NCBI RefSeq assembly: GCF_001905595.1
Contig: NZ_LIXI01000007.1
Coordinates: 328,613 to 392,612, forward strand
Reading direction: 5' to 3'
DNA length: 64,000 bases
Source: Streptomyces sp. CB00316
GTDB lineage: Bacteria; Actinomycetota; Actinomycetes; Streptomycetales; Streptomycetaceae
Shown here: piece after piece, positions 8,286 to 16,368 of the stretch
Layout of the letters: each line of letters begins with the position of its first letter
How positions within the stretch are numbered: position 1 is the first letter of the stretch
Translations under genes and position numbers: made by a program
The notes under the pieces: model-generated
Told to the model about the DNA's origin: nothing
Database searches by the model: none
The model's input: the letters and a program-made list of their open reading frames with translations, nothing else

Positions 8286-9281
8286 TCACATACGCGGCAC
8301 GAGCACGTTCTCGCTGGTGCGGCGGGCCAGGTAGTCGGTGACGTTCTGCACGGTCGCGTCGATGATCTGGCCCACCGCGTCCTCGGTGTAGTACGCCTGG
8401 TGCGAGGTGACGATGACGTTGGGGAAGGTGACGAGCCGGGCCAGGGTGTCGTCGTCGACGCCCTCCAGGGACTTGTCCAGGAAGAAGAGCCCGGCCTCCG
8501 CCTCGTACACGTCGAGTCCGACGCCGAGGAAGCGGCCGGCGCGCAACTCGGTGACCAGGGCGGCGGTGTCGATGAGGCCGCCGCGGCTGGAGTTGACGAG
8601 GATCGCGTCGTCCTTCATCGACTTGAGGGCGGCCTCGTTGATGATGTGCTGGGTGGCGGGGAGCAGCGGGACGTGGAGGCTGATGACGTCGGCCTCGGCG
8701 AAGAGGCGCTCCTTCTCCACGTACTCCATGCCGAGCTCCAGGCAGGCCGGGTTCTCCGCGACGTCCCAGCCGAGCAGCTTCATCCCGAAGCCGTGGGCGA
8801 TCCGGGTGAACGCCTCACCGATCTTGCCGGTGCCGACCACGCCGACGGTCCGCCCGTGCATGTCGCGGCCGAGCAGCCCGTCGAGGCGGAAGTCGAAGTC
8901 GCGGGTACGGCTCGCGGCCCGGATGACGCGCCGGTTGACCGCCATGGCCAGGGTCCAGGCGAATTCGGCGACCGAGTACGGCGAGTAGTACGAGACCCGG
9001 GCGACGCGCAGGGCGAGCCGTTCGGCGACGTCCAGATCGATGTTGTTGAAGCCGGTGGAGCGCTGGGCGATCATCTGCGTGCCGCCGGTGGCGAGGGTCT
9101 GGAGCACCGGGGAGCCGAGGTCGGCGTTGACGCTGGTGGAGATGATCTCGTACCCGGCCGCGATGGGGGCGGTGTCCCGGTTCAGGAAGACGTCCAGGCA
9201 GCGGACCTCGTGCAGTCCGGCGAAGGCCTTCTCGATCAGGGGCTTCTCGTCGGACTGCACACCGAACGCCAGGATCTCCAT
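8286..9281 (-). CDS. D-2-hydroxyacid dehydrogenase (fermentative D-lactate dehydrogenase type)
   Basis: A 331-residue NAD-dependent D-isomer-specific 2-hydroxyacid dehydrogenase. The Rossmann motif is VGVVGTGKIGEAF; the catalytic Arg is in NSSRGGLIDTAAL, the Glu in LDVYEAEAG and the His in SHQAYYT. N-terminal MEILAFGVQSDEKPLI and the overall length match the LdhA/D-lactate dehydrogenase subgroup, which reduces pyruvate to D-lactate. Activity on other 2-oxoacids cannot be excluded. The ATG at 9281 is the first codon of the conserved domain; a very long open frame upstream is a shadow. The gene converges with trpE, whose stop is 10 bases away. Confidence 0.88.
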   Translation of the reverse strand: MEILAFGVQSDEKPLIEKAFAGLHEVRCLDVFLNRDTAPIAAGYEIISTSVNADLGSPVLQTLATGGTQMIAQRSTGFNNIDLDVAERLALRVARVSYYSPYSVAEFAWTLAMAVNRRVIRAASRTRDFDFRLDGLLGRDMHGRTVGVVGTGKIGEAFTRIAHGFGMKLLGWDVAENPACLELGMEYVEKERLFAEADVISLHVPLLPATQHIINEAALKSMKDDAILVNSSRGGLIDTAALVTELRAGRFLGVGLDVYEAEAGLFFLDKSLEGVDDDTLARLVTFPNVIVTSHQAYYTEDAVGQIIDATVQNVTDYLARRTSENVLVPRM

Positions 9282-9367
9282 AGCGCGAATATACGGCTCC
9301 ACCGCCGGGCGCGCAGGGGCCGGACGGCCCTGCCCTCCCGGCCACAGGCCCCGGCCCCGGCCCCGGA

Positions 9368-10102
9368 TCAGACGTCGTCGAGGCCGCGCTCGATGGCGTA
9401 CCGCACGAGCTCCACCCGGTTGTGCAGCTGGAGTTTGCCGAGGGTGTTCTGCACGTGGTTCTGGACGGTGCGGTGCGAGATGACCAGGCGTTCGGCGATC
9501 TGCTTGTACGAGAGTCCCTTGGCGACCAGCCGCAGCACCTCGGTCTCCCGGTCGGTGAGCTGCGGGGCCTTGGGCTCGTTGGACGCGGCGGGTACGGGGT
9601 CGGAGGCGAGCCTGCGGTACTCGCCGAGGACCAGGCCCGCGAGGCCCGGGGTGAAGACCGGGTCGCCGTTGGCGGTGGAGCGGACGGCGTCCGTCAGCTC
9701 CTGGGTGGAGGCGGACTTCAGGAGATAGCCGGTGGCGCCGGACTTCACCGCCTCCAGGACGTCGGCGTGCTCGCCGCTCGCGGAGAGGACCAGGACGCGC
9801 AGCCCGGGGTGGGAGGGGACCAGCTCCTTGCAGACCTGGACGCCGGGCATGCCGGGGAGGTTCAGGTCGAGGACCAGGACGTCCGGGTTGGCCGCCTTGG
9901 CCCGGCGGACCGCCTGCGGGCCGTCGCCGGCGGTCGCGACGACGTCGAAGCCGGACTCGGCCAGGTCGCGGGCGACGGCGTCGCGCCACATGGGGTGGTC
10001 GTCGACCACCATGACCTTGATGCGCCGGTCCGCGGCCTCCGCGCCGTCCTGCTGCGGTGCGCCGTGCGGTGCGTCCTGCGGTACTGCGTTCTGCGTGCTC
10101 AT
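9368..10102 (-). CDS. NarL/LuxR-family response regulator (MacR-like)
   Basis: A 244-residue response regulator. The receiver domain (about residues 28-145) has the acidic pair in VVDDHP, the phospho-acceptor Asp in DVLVLDLNLPG and Lys in YLLKSAS. The C-terminal LuxR HTH (about 175-240) reads LTDRETEVLRLVAKGLSYKQ followed by HRTVQNHVQN. Its start codon overlaps the stop of the sensor kinase (ATGA at 10099-10102), so the two are translationally coupled. By position this pair corresponds to the system I recall as MacRS of S. coelicolor (morphology and antibiotic production); that link is from memory. Confidence 0.92.
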   Translation of the reverse strand: MSTQNAVPQDAPHGAPQQDGAEAADRRIKVMVVDDHPMWRDAVARDLAESGFDVVATAGDGPQAVRRAKAANPDVLVLDLNLPGMPGVQVCKELVPSHPGLRVLVLSASGEHADVLEAVKSGATGYLLKSASTQELTDAVRSTANGDPVFTPGLAGLVLGEYRRLASDPVPAASNEPKAPQLTDRETEVLRLVAKGLSYKQIAERLVISHRTVQNHVQNTLGKLQLHNRVELVRYAIERGLDDV

Positions 10103-11346
10103 CGGGCCGATCCTGCCTTCCCCCGGGAAACCTGTGGTTTCGGAACCTTCAACTCGACCTCGGTGCCCTGTCCCGGCACCGAGATCACCTCGGCCGTGCC
10201 GCCGAGATCGCGCAGCCGGCCGCGGATGGAGAGCGCGACCCCCATCCGCCCCTCCCCCTCCGCCTGGGCGAGGCGCCCCTCCGGGATGCCGGGGCCGTCG
10301 TCCCGGACGGTGACGATGACCTCGCCGGGCTCGTCCTCGACCAGGATCCACGCCTGCGCCCCATCCCCGGCGTGCACCCGCACATTGTCCAGGGCGGCAC
10401 TGACAGCGGCGGCCAGCTCGCGGGCGGCCTCCGCCGGCAGGACCACGGGGGCACCGGGCTCCGCGAGGCTGGTGCGGGCGCCGGCGTGCGGGGCGAGCAG
10501 GGCGCGCAGGTCGCAGGTGGCCCCGCCGTCCGGGCTCTCCTCGTCCACGTCGACCGTGCGGACGACCGCGCCCTCGGCGGCGTCCTCGGAGACCCGGGTG
10601 GGCGGGACCAGGCCGCTGGAGACCAGGGTGCGCAGGGCGACCTCCTGCTCCCCGGCCATCCGGCCCAGCTCGGCCGCCTCGCCGCCGATCGCGGTGCCCC
10701 GGCGCTGCACCATGGCGAGGACCTGGAGGACGCTGTCGTGGATGTCGCGGGCCAGGCGCTCGCGTTCACGGGTCGCCGCCTCGATCTCCAGGGCGCGGGC
10801 CAGGGTGCGTTCACTGGCGCGGGCGACCTCGACGACGTACCCGATGGCGATGGAGGCGACCCAGACCAGCAGGACGTTGTGGAAGGTGTCCCGGCTGGGG
10901 TCGCCGCGCTGGACGATGTTGGCGGCGGCGACGAAGGTGGAGGCGAAGGCCGCCCACCGCCAGCCACCCTTGATGGCGAACGCGAGGACCGCTCCGGCCG
11001 TCCAGATCGAGGGCAGCGTCGGGCCGTCGAAGGTGTGGGAGTGGACGTCGGCGATCGGGGTGAGCATGATCCCGGTCAGCGCGACGACGAGGTCCGCGCC
11101 GAGGAAGCGCTTGGTGCAGCTGGCCGCCGAGCGGACCTTGGGCAGGGTGGCGAGCGTCCACACGAAGAGGAACGCGAGGTACGCGAAGGCCACCCAGGGC
11201 CGCTCGAACCTCTGCTGGCCGAAGTTGTCCTTCCCGAAGATCGCGAGCAGCACCGCGTAGACCATCGTCAGTACGCGGTAGCCCGTCAGCGCACGCCACA
11301 GCGGCTGCTCGACCGACATCCGTACGACCCGCTCACGCTTGGCCAT
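10099..11346 (-). CDS. Membrane sensor histidine kinase (MacS-like)
   Basis: A 415-residue kinase of the NarX/DesK type (HisKA_3). The N-terminal half carries several hydrophobic segments (about residues 20-180) forming a membrane sensor. The phospho-acceptor His lies in ERLARDIHDSVLQVL, and the HATPase domain has a DNVRVHAG N-box and DDGPGIPEG G-box. No PAS, HAMP or recognisable ligand domain is present, so the stimulus is probably membrane-related. The ATG at 11346 begins MAKRERVVRMSVEQPLW. It is the first gene of a two-gene operon with the downstream regulator and lies 32 bases from the acyltransferase gene, which is transcribed the same way. Confidence 0.9.
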   Translation of the reverse strand: MAKRERVVRMSVEQPLWRALTGYRVLTMVYAVLLAIFGKDNFGQQRFERPWVAFAYLAFLFVWTLATLPKVRSAASCTKRFLGADLVVALTGIMLTPIADVHSHTFDGPTLPSIWTAGAVLAFAIKGGWRWAAFASTFVAAANIVQRGDPSRDTFHNVLLVWVASIAIGYVVEVARASERTLARALEIEAATRERERLARDIHDSVLQVLAMVQRRGTAIGGEAAELGRMAGEQEVALRTLVSSGLVPPTRVSEDAAEGAVVRTVDVDEESPDGGATCDLRALLAPHAGARTSLAEPGAPVVLPAEAARELAAAVSAALDNVRVHAGDGAQAWILVEDEPGEVIVTVRDDGPGIPEGRLAQAEGEGRMGVALSIRGRLRDLGGTAEVISVPGQGTEVELKVPKPQVSRGKAGSAR

Positions 11347-11378
11347 CTGGCCCCACCCCCCGACGGTCCACGACGCCG

Positions 11379-12152
11379 TTACGCGCCGGACCGTTCCGTT
11401 CCGTCCTCGTCGCCGGCCGCCTGTGCCTGCTTCCGCCCACGCTTGGCCTCCTCCGCCTTCGCCTTCGCCTCGTCGGCGATCTGGCGCTTGGCGGCGGTGG
11501 CGTAGATGTCCACGTACTCCTGGCCGGAGAGCTTCATGATCTCGTACATGACCTCGTCGGTCACCGAGCGCAGGATGAAGCGGTCGCCGTCCATGCCCTG
11601 GTAGCGGCTGAAGTCCAGCGGCTTGCCGATCCGGATGCCGGGGCGCATCAGTCTGGGCATCACCTGGCCGGGCGGCTGGATCTTCTCGGTGTCGATCATC
11701 GCGACCGGGATGACGGGGGCGCCGGTGGCCAGCGCCACCCGGGCCAGGCCGCCGGGCTTGCCGCGGTAGAGGCGGCCGTCGGGCGAGCGGGTGCCCTCGG
11801 GGTAGATGCCGAAGAGGCCGCCGCTCTCGACGACCTGGATGCCCGCCTTGATCGCGGCCTCACCGGCGCCACGCGCTCCGGAGCGGTCGACGGGGAGCTG
11901 GCCGACGCCCTTGAAGAAGGCGGCGGTGAGCTTGCCCTTCACCCCGGGGGCCGTGAAGTACTCGGCCTTGGCGATGAACGTGACCTTGCGGTCCAGGACA
12001 GCGGGGAGGAAGAACGAGTCCGAGAAGGAGAGATGGTTGCTCGCGAGGATCGCCGGCCCCCGCTCGGGGATGTTCTCCAGGCCCTCCGCCCACGGCCGGA
12101 AGGCGAGCTTCAAGGACCCGCCGATGGAGAACTTCATTGCGCCGTAGATCAA
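11379..12152 (-). CDS. plsC: 1-acyl-sn-glycerol-3-phosphate acyltransferase (PlsC family)
   Basis: A 257-residue lysophosphatidate acyltransferase-type protein. Motif I is NHLSFSDSF (the NHX4D catalytic pair), with motif III in YPEGTRSPDG and motif IV in PVIPVAMIDT. It would place an acyl chain at sn-2 of lysophosphatidic acid in phospholipid synthesis; other lysophospholipid acceptors are possible. The chosen start is a TTG at 12150-12152 because a perfect AGGAGG lies eight bases upstream (complement at 12161-12166), giving MIYGAMKFSIGG. An ATG five codons downstream is the alternative. It is divergent from the esterase gene. Confidence 0.9.
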   Translation of the reverse strand: MIYGAMKFSIGGSLKLAFRPWAEGLENIPERGPAILASNHLSFSDSFFLPAVLDRKVTFIAKAEYFTAPGVKGKLTAAFFKGVGQLPVDRSGARGAGEAAIKAGIQVVESGGLFGIYPEGTRSPDGRLYRGKPGGLARVALATGAPVIPVAMIDTEKIQPPGQVMPRLMRPGIRIGKPLDFSRYQGMDGDRFILRSVTDEVMYEIMKLSGQEYVDIYATAAKRQIADEAKAKAEEAKRGRKQAQAAGDEDGTERSGA

Positions 12153-12318
12153 CTGTGGTGCCTCCTGTGTGCTGTCGGTTGAGACCCTAACCCGGGGCCC
12201 CGGAGGGGCGGTGACGGCCCTGGTCGGTGTCGGTCCGGTCGCGTACGGTGAAGTCATCCGTCAAGCACGCCCCGGTGCGCGCCCCGCCCCCGCCTCACCT
12301 CACGAACAGGAGACCCCG

Positions 12319-13098
12319 GTGCCGGTCCTCCCTGGAGCCGAGCCGTTCCGCCACGAGGGCGGAGAGGTCGGCGTCCTCCTCTGTCATGGCTTCACCGGCT
12401 CGCCGCAGTCGCTGCGTCCCTGGGCCGATCACCTCGCCGAGCGCGGGCTCACCGTCTCCCTGCCGCTGCTGCCCGGCCACGGCACCCGCTGGGAGGACAT
12501 GGCGGTCACCGGCTGGCAGGACTGGTACGCGGAGGTGGACCGCGAGCTGCGGGTGCTGCGCGAGAAGTGCGAGCAGGTCTTCGTCTTCGGCCTCTCCATG
12601 GGAGGTGCGCTGAGCCTGCGGCTCGCGGCCAAGCACGGGGACGCGATCAGCGGTCTGGTGCTGGTCAATCCGGCCAACAAGGTGCACGGCCTCTCGGCGT
12701 ACGCGCTGCCCGTCGCCCGCCACCTGGTGCGGACGACGAAGGGCGTGGCCGACGACATCGCGCTCCCGGGCTCGCACGAGGTCGGCTACACCAAGGTGCC
12801 GCTGCACGCCGCCCACTCGGTTCGGAAGTTCTTCCGGCTGGTCGACGGCGAGCTGCCGCAGGTGACCCAGCCGGTGGTGCTGCTGCACAGCCCGCAGGAC
12901 CATGTCGTACCGCCCGCGGACAGCGCGCGAATCCTGAGCCGGATCTCCTCCACGGACGTCGAGGAGATCCTGTTGGAACAGAGCTACCACGTGGCGACGT
13001 TGGACCATGATGCGGAGCGGATCTTCGATGAGAGCTACCGGTTCATCGGCCGTCTCGCACCGAGCGTCGGGATGAAGGGGAGCACGTCCGGTGGCTGA
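12319..13098 (+). CDS. Alpha/beta hydrolase (carboxylesterase/monoacylglycerol lipase type)
   Basis: A 259-residue serine hydrolase. The oxyanion motif is LLCHGFTGSP, the nucleophile elbow is GLSMGGAL, and Asp and His of the triad are in SPQDHVVPP and SYHVATLDHD. It resembles carboxylesterase/thermostable monoglyceride lipases; the natural substrate is probably a short- or medium-chain ester or monoglyceride. The GTG at 12319 has AACAGGAG seven bases upstream. The last eight bases overlap the following gene, implying an operon. Adjacency to a PlsC acyltransferase suggests lipid metabolism, which is inference. Confidence 0.88.
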   Translation: MPVLPGAEPFRHEGGEVGVLLCHGFTGSPQSLRPWADHLAERGLTVSLPLLPGHGTRWEDMAVTGWQDWYAEVDRELRVLREKCEQVFVFGLSMGGALSLRLAAKHGDAISGLVLVNPANKVHGLSAYALPVARHLVRTTKGVADDIALPGSHEVGYTKVPLHAAHSVRKFFRLVDGELPQVTQPVVLLHSPQDHVVPPADSARILSRISSTDVEEILLEQSYHVATLDHDAERIFDESYRFIGRLAPSVGMKGSTSGG

Positions 13099-13822
13099 GC
13101 ACGACGCGGAACGCACGGGCAGCGACGAGGAGCGCGAACCGCGCCCCACGGAGAGCGCGGCCGTCCCGGAGGGGGCGAAGTCCGCCGTTCCGGAGGGCGC
13201 GGAGGGAGCGGAGGGCACGGGGCCCGAGAAGGGGGCGGACGAGGAGCGGGCGATCGACGAGGACGCGGCCTGGGCCGCGATCGTCGCGGGGTACGGGGAG
13301 GAACCGCCGGACCCCCCGGGCGCCAAGCCCTTCAAGTCGATCGAGGACCTCGCCCTGCTGGAGGACGACCAGCGCAACGTGCTGGGGCCGGACAACGGCC
13401 GGGCCGGTGACCCGGCGGACAAGGGGTCGGGCAAGACGCCCCCGAAGACGCCGGAGAAGAAGCCGCTCGGCAGTTCCGTCGTCTTCGCGCCCGGCGTGGC
13501 CGGTCCCCGCGACTACGAGCTGCCCGAGTCCAAGGACGACGGCATCGACGTGCCGGACGACGGCGATGAGGGCCACTTCGTGCCCCCGGAGCCGCCGCCG
13601 CTGCCGGAGGCCGACACCACGGCGAAGTTCGCCTGGCTCGCGGTGATCGGCGGGCCGGTCCTGATGTTGCTGGCGGTGCTGCTGCAGTGGCACATGACGT
13701 GGTGGCTCACCACGCTCTGCGTCGGCGGCTTCCTGGGCGGCTTCGTCACCCTGGTGGCCCGGATGCCGCACGACGACGATGACGACACCTACGGCGACCC
13801 GGGGCGCGGCGCGGTCGTGTGA
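13091..13822 (+). CDS. Conserved hypothetical membrane protein with acidic cytoplasmic region
   Basis: A 243-residue protein of unknown function. Residues 1-175 are hydrophilic and rich in Glu, Asp, Pro and Gly, without a recognised domain. Residues about 180-232 hold two closely spaced hydrophobic segments (around VIGGPVLMLLAVLL and LTTLCVGGFLGGFVTLVA), followed by the acidic tail DDDDDTYGDPG. The GTG start at 13091 overlaps the end of the esterase gene by eight bases, so the two are probably co-translated. I recognise it only as a Streptomyces-type conserved protein. Confidence 0.8.
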   Translation: MAEHDAERTGSDEEREPRPTESAAVPEGAKSAVPEGAEGAEGTGPEKGADEERAIDEDAAWAAIVAGYGEEPPDPPGAKPFKSIEDLALLEDDQRNVLGPDNGRAGDPADKGSGKTPPKTPEKKPLGSSVVFAPGVAGPRDYELPESKDDGIDVPDDGDEGHFVPPEPPPLPEADTTAKFAWLAVIGGPVLMLLAVLLQWHMTWWLTTLCVGGFLGGFVTLVARMPHDDDDDTYGDPGRGAVV

Positions 13823-13826
13823 CGGA

Positions 13827-14585
13827 TCAGCCGGCTGCGGCCGGGACTCTGAGGGCGGCCAGGACCGGCAGATGGTCCGTGGCCGCCCTCAGGTCCGTTC
13901 CGCTCACGCCGGGGAGCCCGTCCGGGACGCCGCAGCCGAGCACCTCGATGCCCGGGGTCGCGAAGACCGCGTCGATGCGCTTGCGCGGGTCGTCGGGGGT
14001 GAAGGTGAGCTCGCCGCCCCAGGGGGCGACGGCCCGGCAGTCCTGAAGGTGCCCGGCCAGGTGTGCGAACGCCTTCCCGGTCGGTACGTCGTTGAGGTCG
14101 CCGCCCGCCACGGCGTGGTCCACACCCATGGAAGCGAGCCGTTCCAGCAGCAGGCCGGCCTGGGTGAGGCGCTCCTCGCGCTGAAGGCTCAGATGGCAGC
14201 TCAGCACACCGAGCCGCACCCCGCCGATCCTGACGACGGCGGTGGCGAAGCCCCTGCGGTGCAGGCCCGGCGTGAGCGGCAGCAGAACGTCCTCGGTGCT
14301 CTCGACGGCCGCCCGCAACGAGCACAGCAGCAGCGGTCCGGCGGCAGTGGCACCCCCGCCGAGGACCACGAGGCCGCTGCTCTTGGCCAGCCTCGCGGCC
14401 GCCTTGCGCCAGCGGAAGAAGCGCGGCGCCTCCTGGACGAGGACGAGGTCGGGGGCGCAGGCGCGGATGACCCGGGCCAGGGCCGCGGCGTCGTCGTGCA
14501 TGGAGCGGACGTTGTAGCTCAGCACCCGGATCACGGCTGAACCGTCCGGCTCGGTACGGGAGTCGGGCAGCGGCGTCAGGACCAT
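13827..14585 (-). CDS. Endonuclease/exonuclease/phosphatase family protein
   Basis: A 252-residue member of the Mg-dependent EEP superfamily (DNase I, exonuclease III and sphingomyelinase-like). Motifs are LSYNVRSM (Asn), LVQEA (metal-ligand Glu), SCHLSL (His), AGGDLNDVP (Asp/Asn) and TDHLPVLA (C-terminal Asp/His). No signal peptide is present. Substrate cannot be told from sequence: nucleic acid, phospholipid and phosphoinositide hydrolases share these motifs. The ATG at 14585 is used; a GTG three codons upstream is equally possible. The gene converges with 13091-13822, with four bases between the stops. Confidence 0.82.
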   Translation of the reverse strand: MVLTPLPDSRTEPDGSAVIRVLSYNVRSMHDDAAALARVIRACAPDLVLVQEAPRFFRWRKAAARLAKSSGLVVLGGGATAAGPLLLCSLRAAVESTEDVLLPLTPGLHRRGFATAVVRIGGVRLGVLSCHLSLQREERLTQAGLLLERLASMGVDHAVAGGDLNDVPTGKAFAHLAGHLQDCRAVAPWGGELTFTPDDPRKRIDAVFATPGIEVLGCGVPDGLPGVSGTDLRAATDHLPVLAALRVPAAAG

Positions 14586-14668
14586 GCGGGCCACGATACG
14601 ACGGACGCCCGCCGCCGCCCCGGAAGGCGGCGACGGGCGCCTGGTGCGTCGTACGAGCCGGGTGACCG

Positions 14669-14702
14669 GGGGGTGTCCGGCGGATCAGGGCCGGACACCC
14701 CC
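14669..14702 (-). terminator. glkA terminator
   Basis: A perfect 12-bp stem (14669-14680 with 14691-14702) and a 10-base loop. Its upstream arm touches the glkA stop codon. It could also act for readthrough from the other direction. Confidence 0.75.
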
Positions 14703-15643
14703 TAGCCCTGGCGGGCCAGGTCGGCCGCGCCCACGAGCCCTGCCTTGCCGCCGAGTTGGGCGGCGAGCACCTGGGCGTGCGGGCGCCACTGGCCGCCGAT
14801 CAGCCAGCGCCGGAACGACTTGCGGATCGGGTCGAGGACGAGCTCGCCCTCGTCCGAGACGCCGCCGCCGACGATGAACGCGGACGGGTCGAACAGCGAG
14901 GCGAGGTCGGCCAGTCCGGCGCCGGCCCAGCGGGCCAGCTCGCGGAACGAGTCGACCGCGACCGGGTCGCCCTGGCGGGCGGCCTCGCTGATGTGCTTGC
15001 CCTCGATACCGTCGATCGTGCCGTCGCCGAGGCCCAGCAGTATGGCGGCGTTCTCGGGGGTGGCGTTGGCGCGCTGCTTCGCGTACCGGACCAGGGCGCG
15101 GCCGGAGGCGTACTGCTCCCAGCAGCCCTGGCTGCCGCAGCCGCAGAGCAGACCGTCCGGGACGACCCGGATGTGGCCGAACTCGGCGGCCACGCCGAAG
15201 CGTCCGCGGCGCAGCTTGTTGCCGATGATGATGCCGCCGCCGAGGCCGGTGCCGAGCGTGATGCAGATGACGTCGTCGTGGCCTTGGCCGGCCCCGAAGC
15301 GGTACTCGCCCCAGGCGGCCGCGTTGGCGTCGTTCTCGACGACGACGGGCAGGCCGACACGCTGCTCGACCTTGTCCTTGAGCGGCTCGTGGCGCCAGTT
15401 GATGTTGGGCGCGAACAGCACGGTGGCGCGCTTGTCGTCGACGTAGCCGGCGGCGCCGATGCCGACGGCCTCCACCTCGTGGCCCTCGCTCGCGCCGGCC
15501 ACCGCCGCGCAGATCGCGTCGACGATGCCTTCGGCCGTCGGGGGCGTCGCCACCTTGAACGTCGAGAGGATCCGGCCCTCTTCGTCGACCACTCCAGCCG
15601 CGATCTTCGTGCCGCCGATATCGACGCCGATGGTGAGTCCCAT
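14702..15643 (-). CDS. glkA: ROK-family glucokinase
   Basis: A 313-residue ATP-dependent glucokinase. It phosphorylates glucose to glucose 6-phosphate and in S. coelicolor is central to glucose repression. Evidence: the phosphate-binding DIGGTKIAAGVVD at the N-terminus, glucose-site VENDANAAAWGEY, HIRVVPDG and the ROK zinc motif CGCGSQGCWEQYASG. The ATG at 15643 is preceded by GAGGG. The gene upstream in the same direction (15764-16243) is the usual companion of glkA in Streptomyces; a hairpin lies between them. Confidence 0.96.
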   Translation of the reverse strand: MGLTIGVDIGGTKIAAGVVDEEGRILSTFKVATPPTAEGIVDAICAAVAGASEGHEVEAVGIGAAGYVDDKRATVLFAPNINWRHEPLKDKVEQRVGLPVVVENDANAAAWGEYRFGAGQGHDDVICITLGTGLGGGIIIGNKLRRGRFGVAAEFGHIRVVPDGLLCGCGSQGCWEQYASGRALVRYAKQRANATPENAAILLGLGDGTIDGIEGKHISEAARQGDPVAVDSFRELARWAGAGLADLASLFDPSAFIVGGGVSDEGELVLDPIRKSFRRWLIGGQWRPHAQVLAAQLGGKAGLVGAADLARQG

Positions 15644-15705
15644 GAATCCCTCAGTTTCGGTCGAGCCCCGCTAGGGCCAACCGTACCCGAGGCAGCGCTC
15701 GGGCC

Positions 15706-15731
15706 CGGCCGGGACCGGTCGGTCCCGGCCG
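15706..15731. terminator. Hairpin between the DUF5304-type gene and glkA
   Basis: An 11-bp perfect GC-rich stem (15706-15716 with 15721-15731) and a 4-base loop, 33 bases past the upstream stop and 63 bases before glkA. It could end upstream transcription or modulate readthrough into glkA. TACGGT nearer glkA may be a separate -10. Confidence 0.55.
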
Positions 15732-15763
15732 ATGTGGAGCGGGCTGCCGGGTGGTGCGCCCGG

Positions 15764-16243
15764 TCAGTCCAGGTCGATGCGTTCGGTGCCGGAGGGGCCT
15801 TCGCCGCGGCCTTCGTCGCGGGGGTCGGACGGGTCGTCGGCGGCCTTGTCCGCGGGGGCGGCCTTGGCAGGGTCGGCCGCCGTGCGGGTCCAGCGGCTCT
15901 CCTGGCCCTCCACCGCCGAGCGGTAGGCGGCGAGCAGTTCGTTGCCCGCTGCGGCGAGGTGGTCGAAGACCTGCGGGTTGCGCTCGATGACCGGTTCGAC
16001 GGCGGACTTCGCCTGCCGGATGGCCTGCTGGACCGCGCCCTGGGCGGCGACACCGAGCAGCGGCGACTGGAGCGAGGAGACCTTGTCGGCGACCGCGTCG
16101 ACCAGCTTGCGCAGTTCCTCGGCGGCGGAGCCGGGCTGCGGGCCGTACTGGGCGCGACGGCGGGCCTTCTCCGCCGCGAGGTCCTCGGCGCAGGCGTCGG
16201 CCCACGCGTCGCCGTCGACGGGACGATCGGTGGCTTCACTCAT
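15764..16243 (-). CDS. Conserved Streptomyces protein upstream of glkA (SCO2127-like, DUF5304)
   Basis: A 159-residue acidic, soluble protein. The N-terminus (MSEATDRPVDGDAWADACAE) and the helical core (about residues 35-120) are conserved in my recollection of the family; the last 40 residues are disordered and charged. In S. coelicolor the gene in this position, SCO2127, has been reported to stimulate glucose uptake and glucokinase and to affect carbon catabolite repression. That functional link is from the literature, not visible in the sequence. No catalytic motif or membrane segment is seen. Confidence 0.82.
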   Translation of the reverse strand: MSEATDRPVDGDAWADACAEDLAAEKARRRAQYGPQPGSAAEELRKLVDAVADKVSSLQSPLLGVAAQGAVQQAIRQAKSAVEPVIERNPQVFDHLAAAGNELLAAYRSAVEGQESRWTRTAADPAKAAPADKAADDPSDPRDEGRGEGPSGTERIDLD

Positions 16244-16368
16244 GGCGGACTCCTGCGACGCGGGTGCCGACCGCCGACGGGCGGCCGGCAGGGCTCGTGA
16301 CTCGTACTACCGACGTTACCCGAATGGCCGCGGACCGTTCAGGAAGCGGGACGTACGCGGACGCGGGG

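Noticed and set aside
8286..9989. A 567-codon frame extending the hydroxyacid dehydrogenase
   Set aside because: The extension overlaps the response regulator gene in another frame. The dehydrogenase starts at the ATG at 9281.
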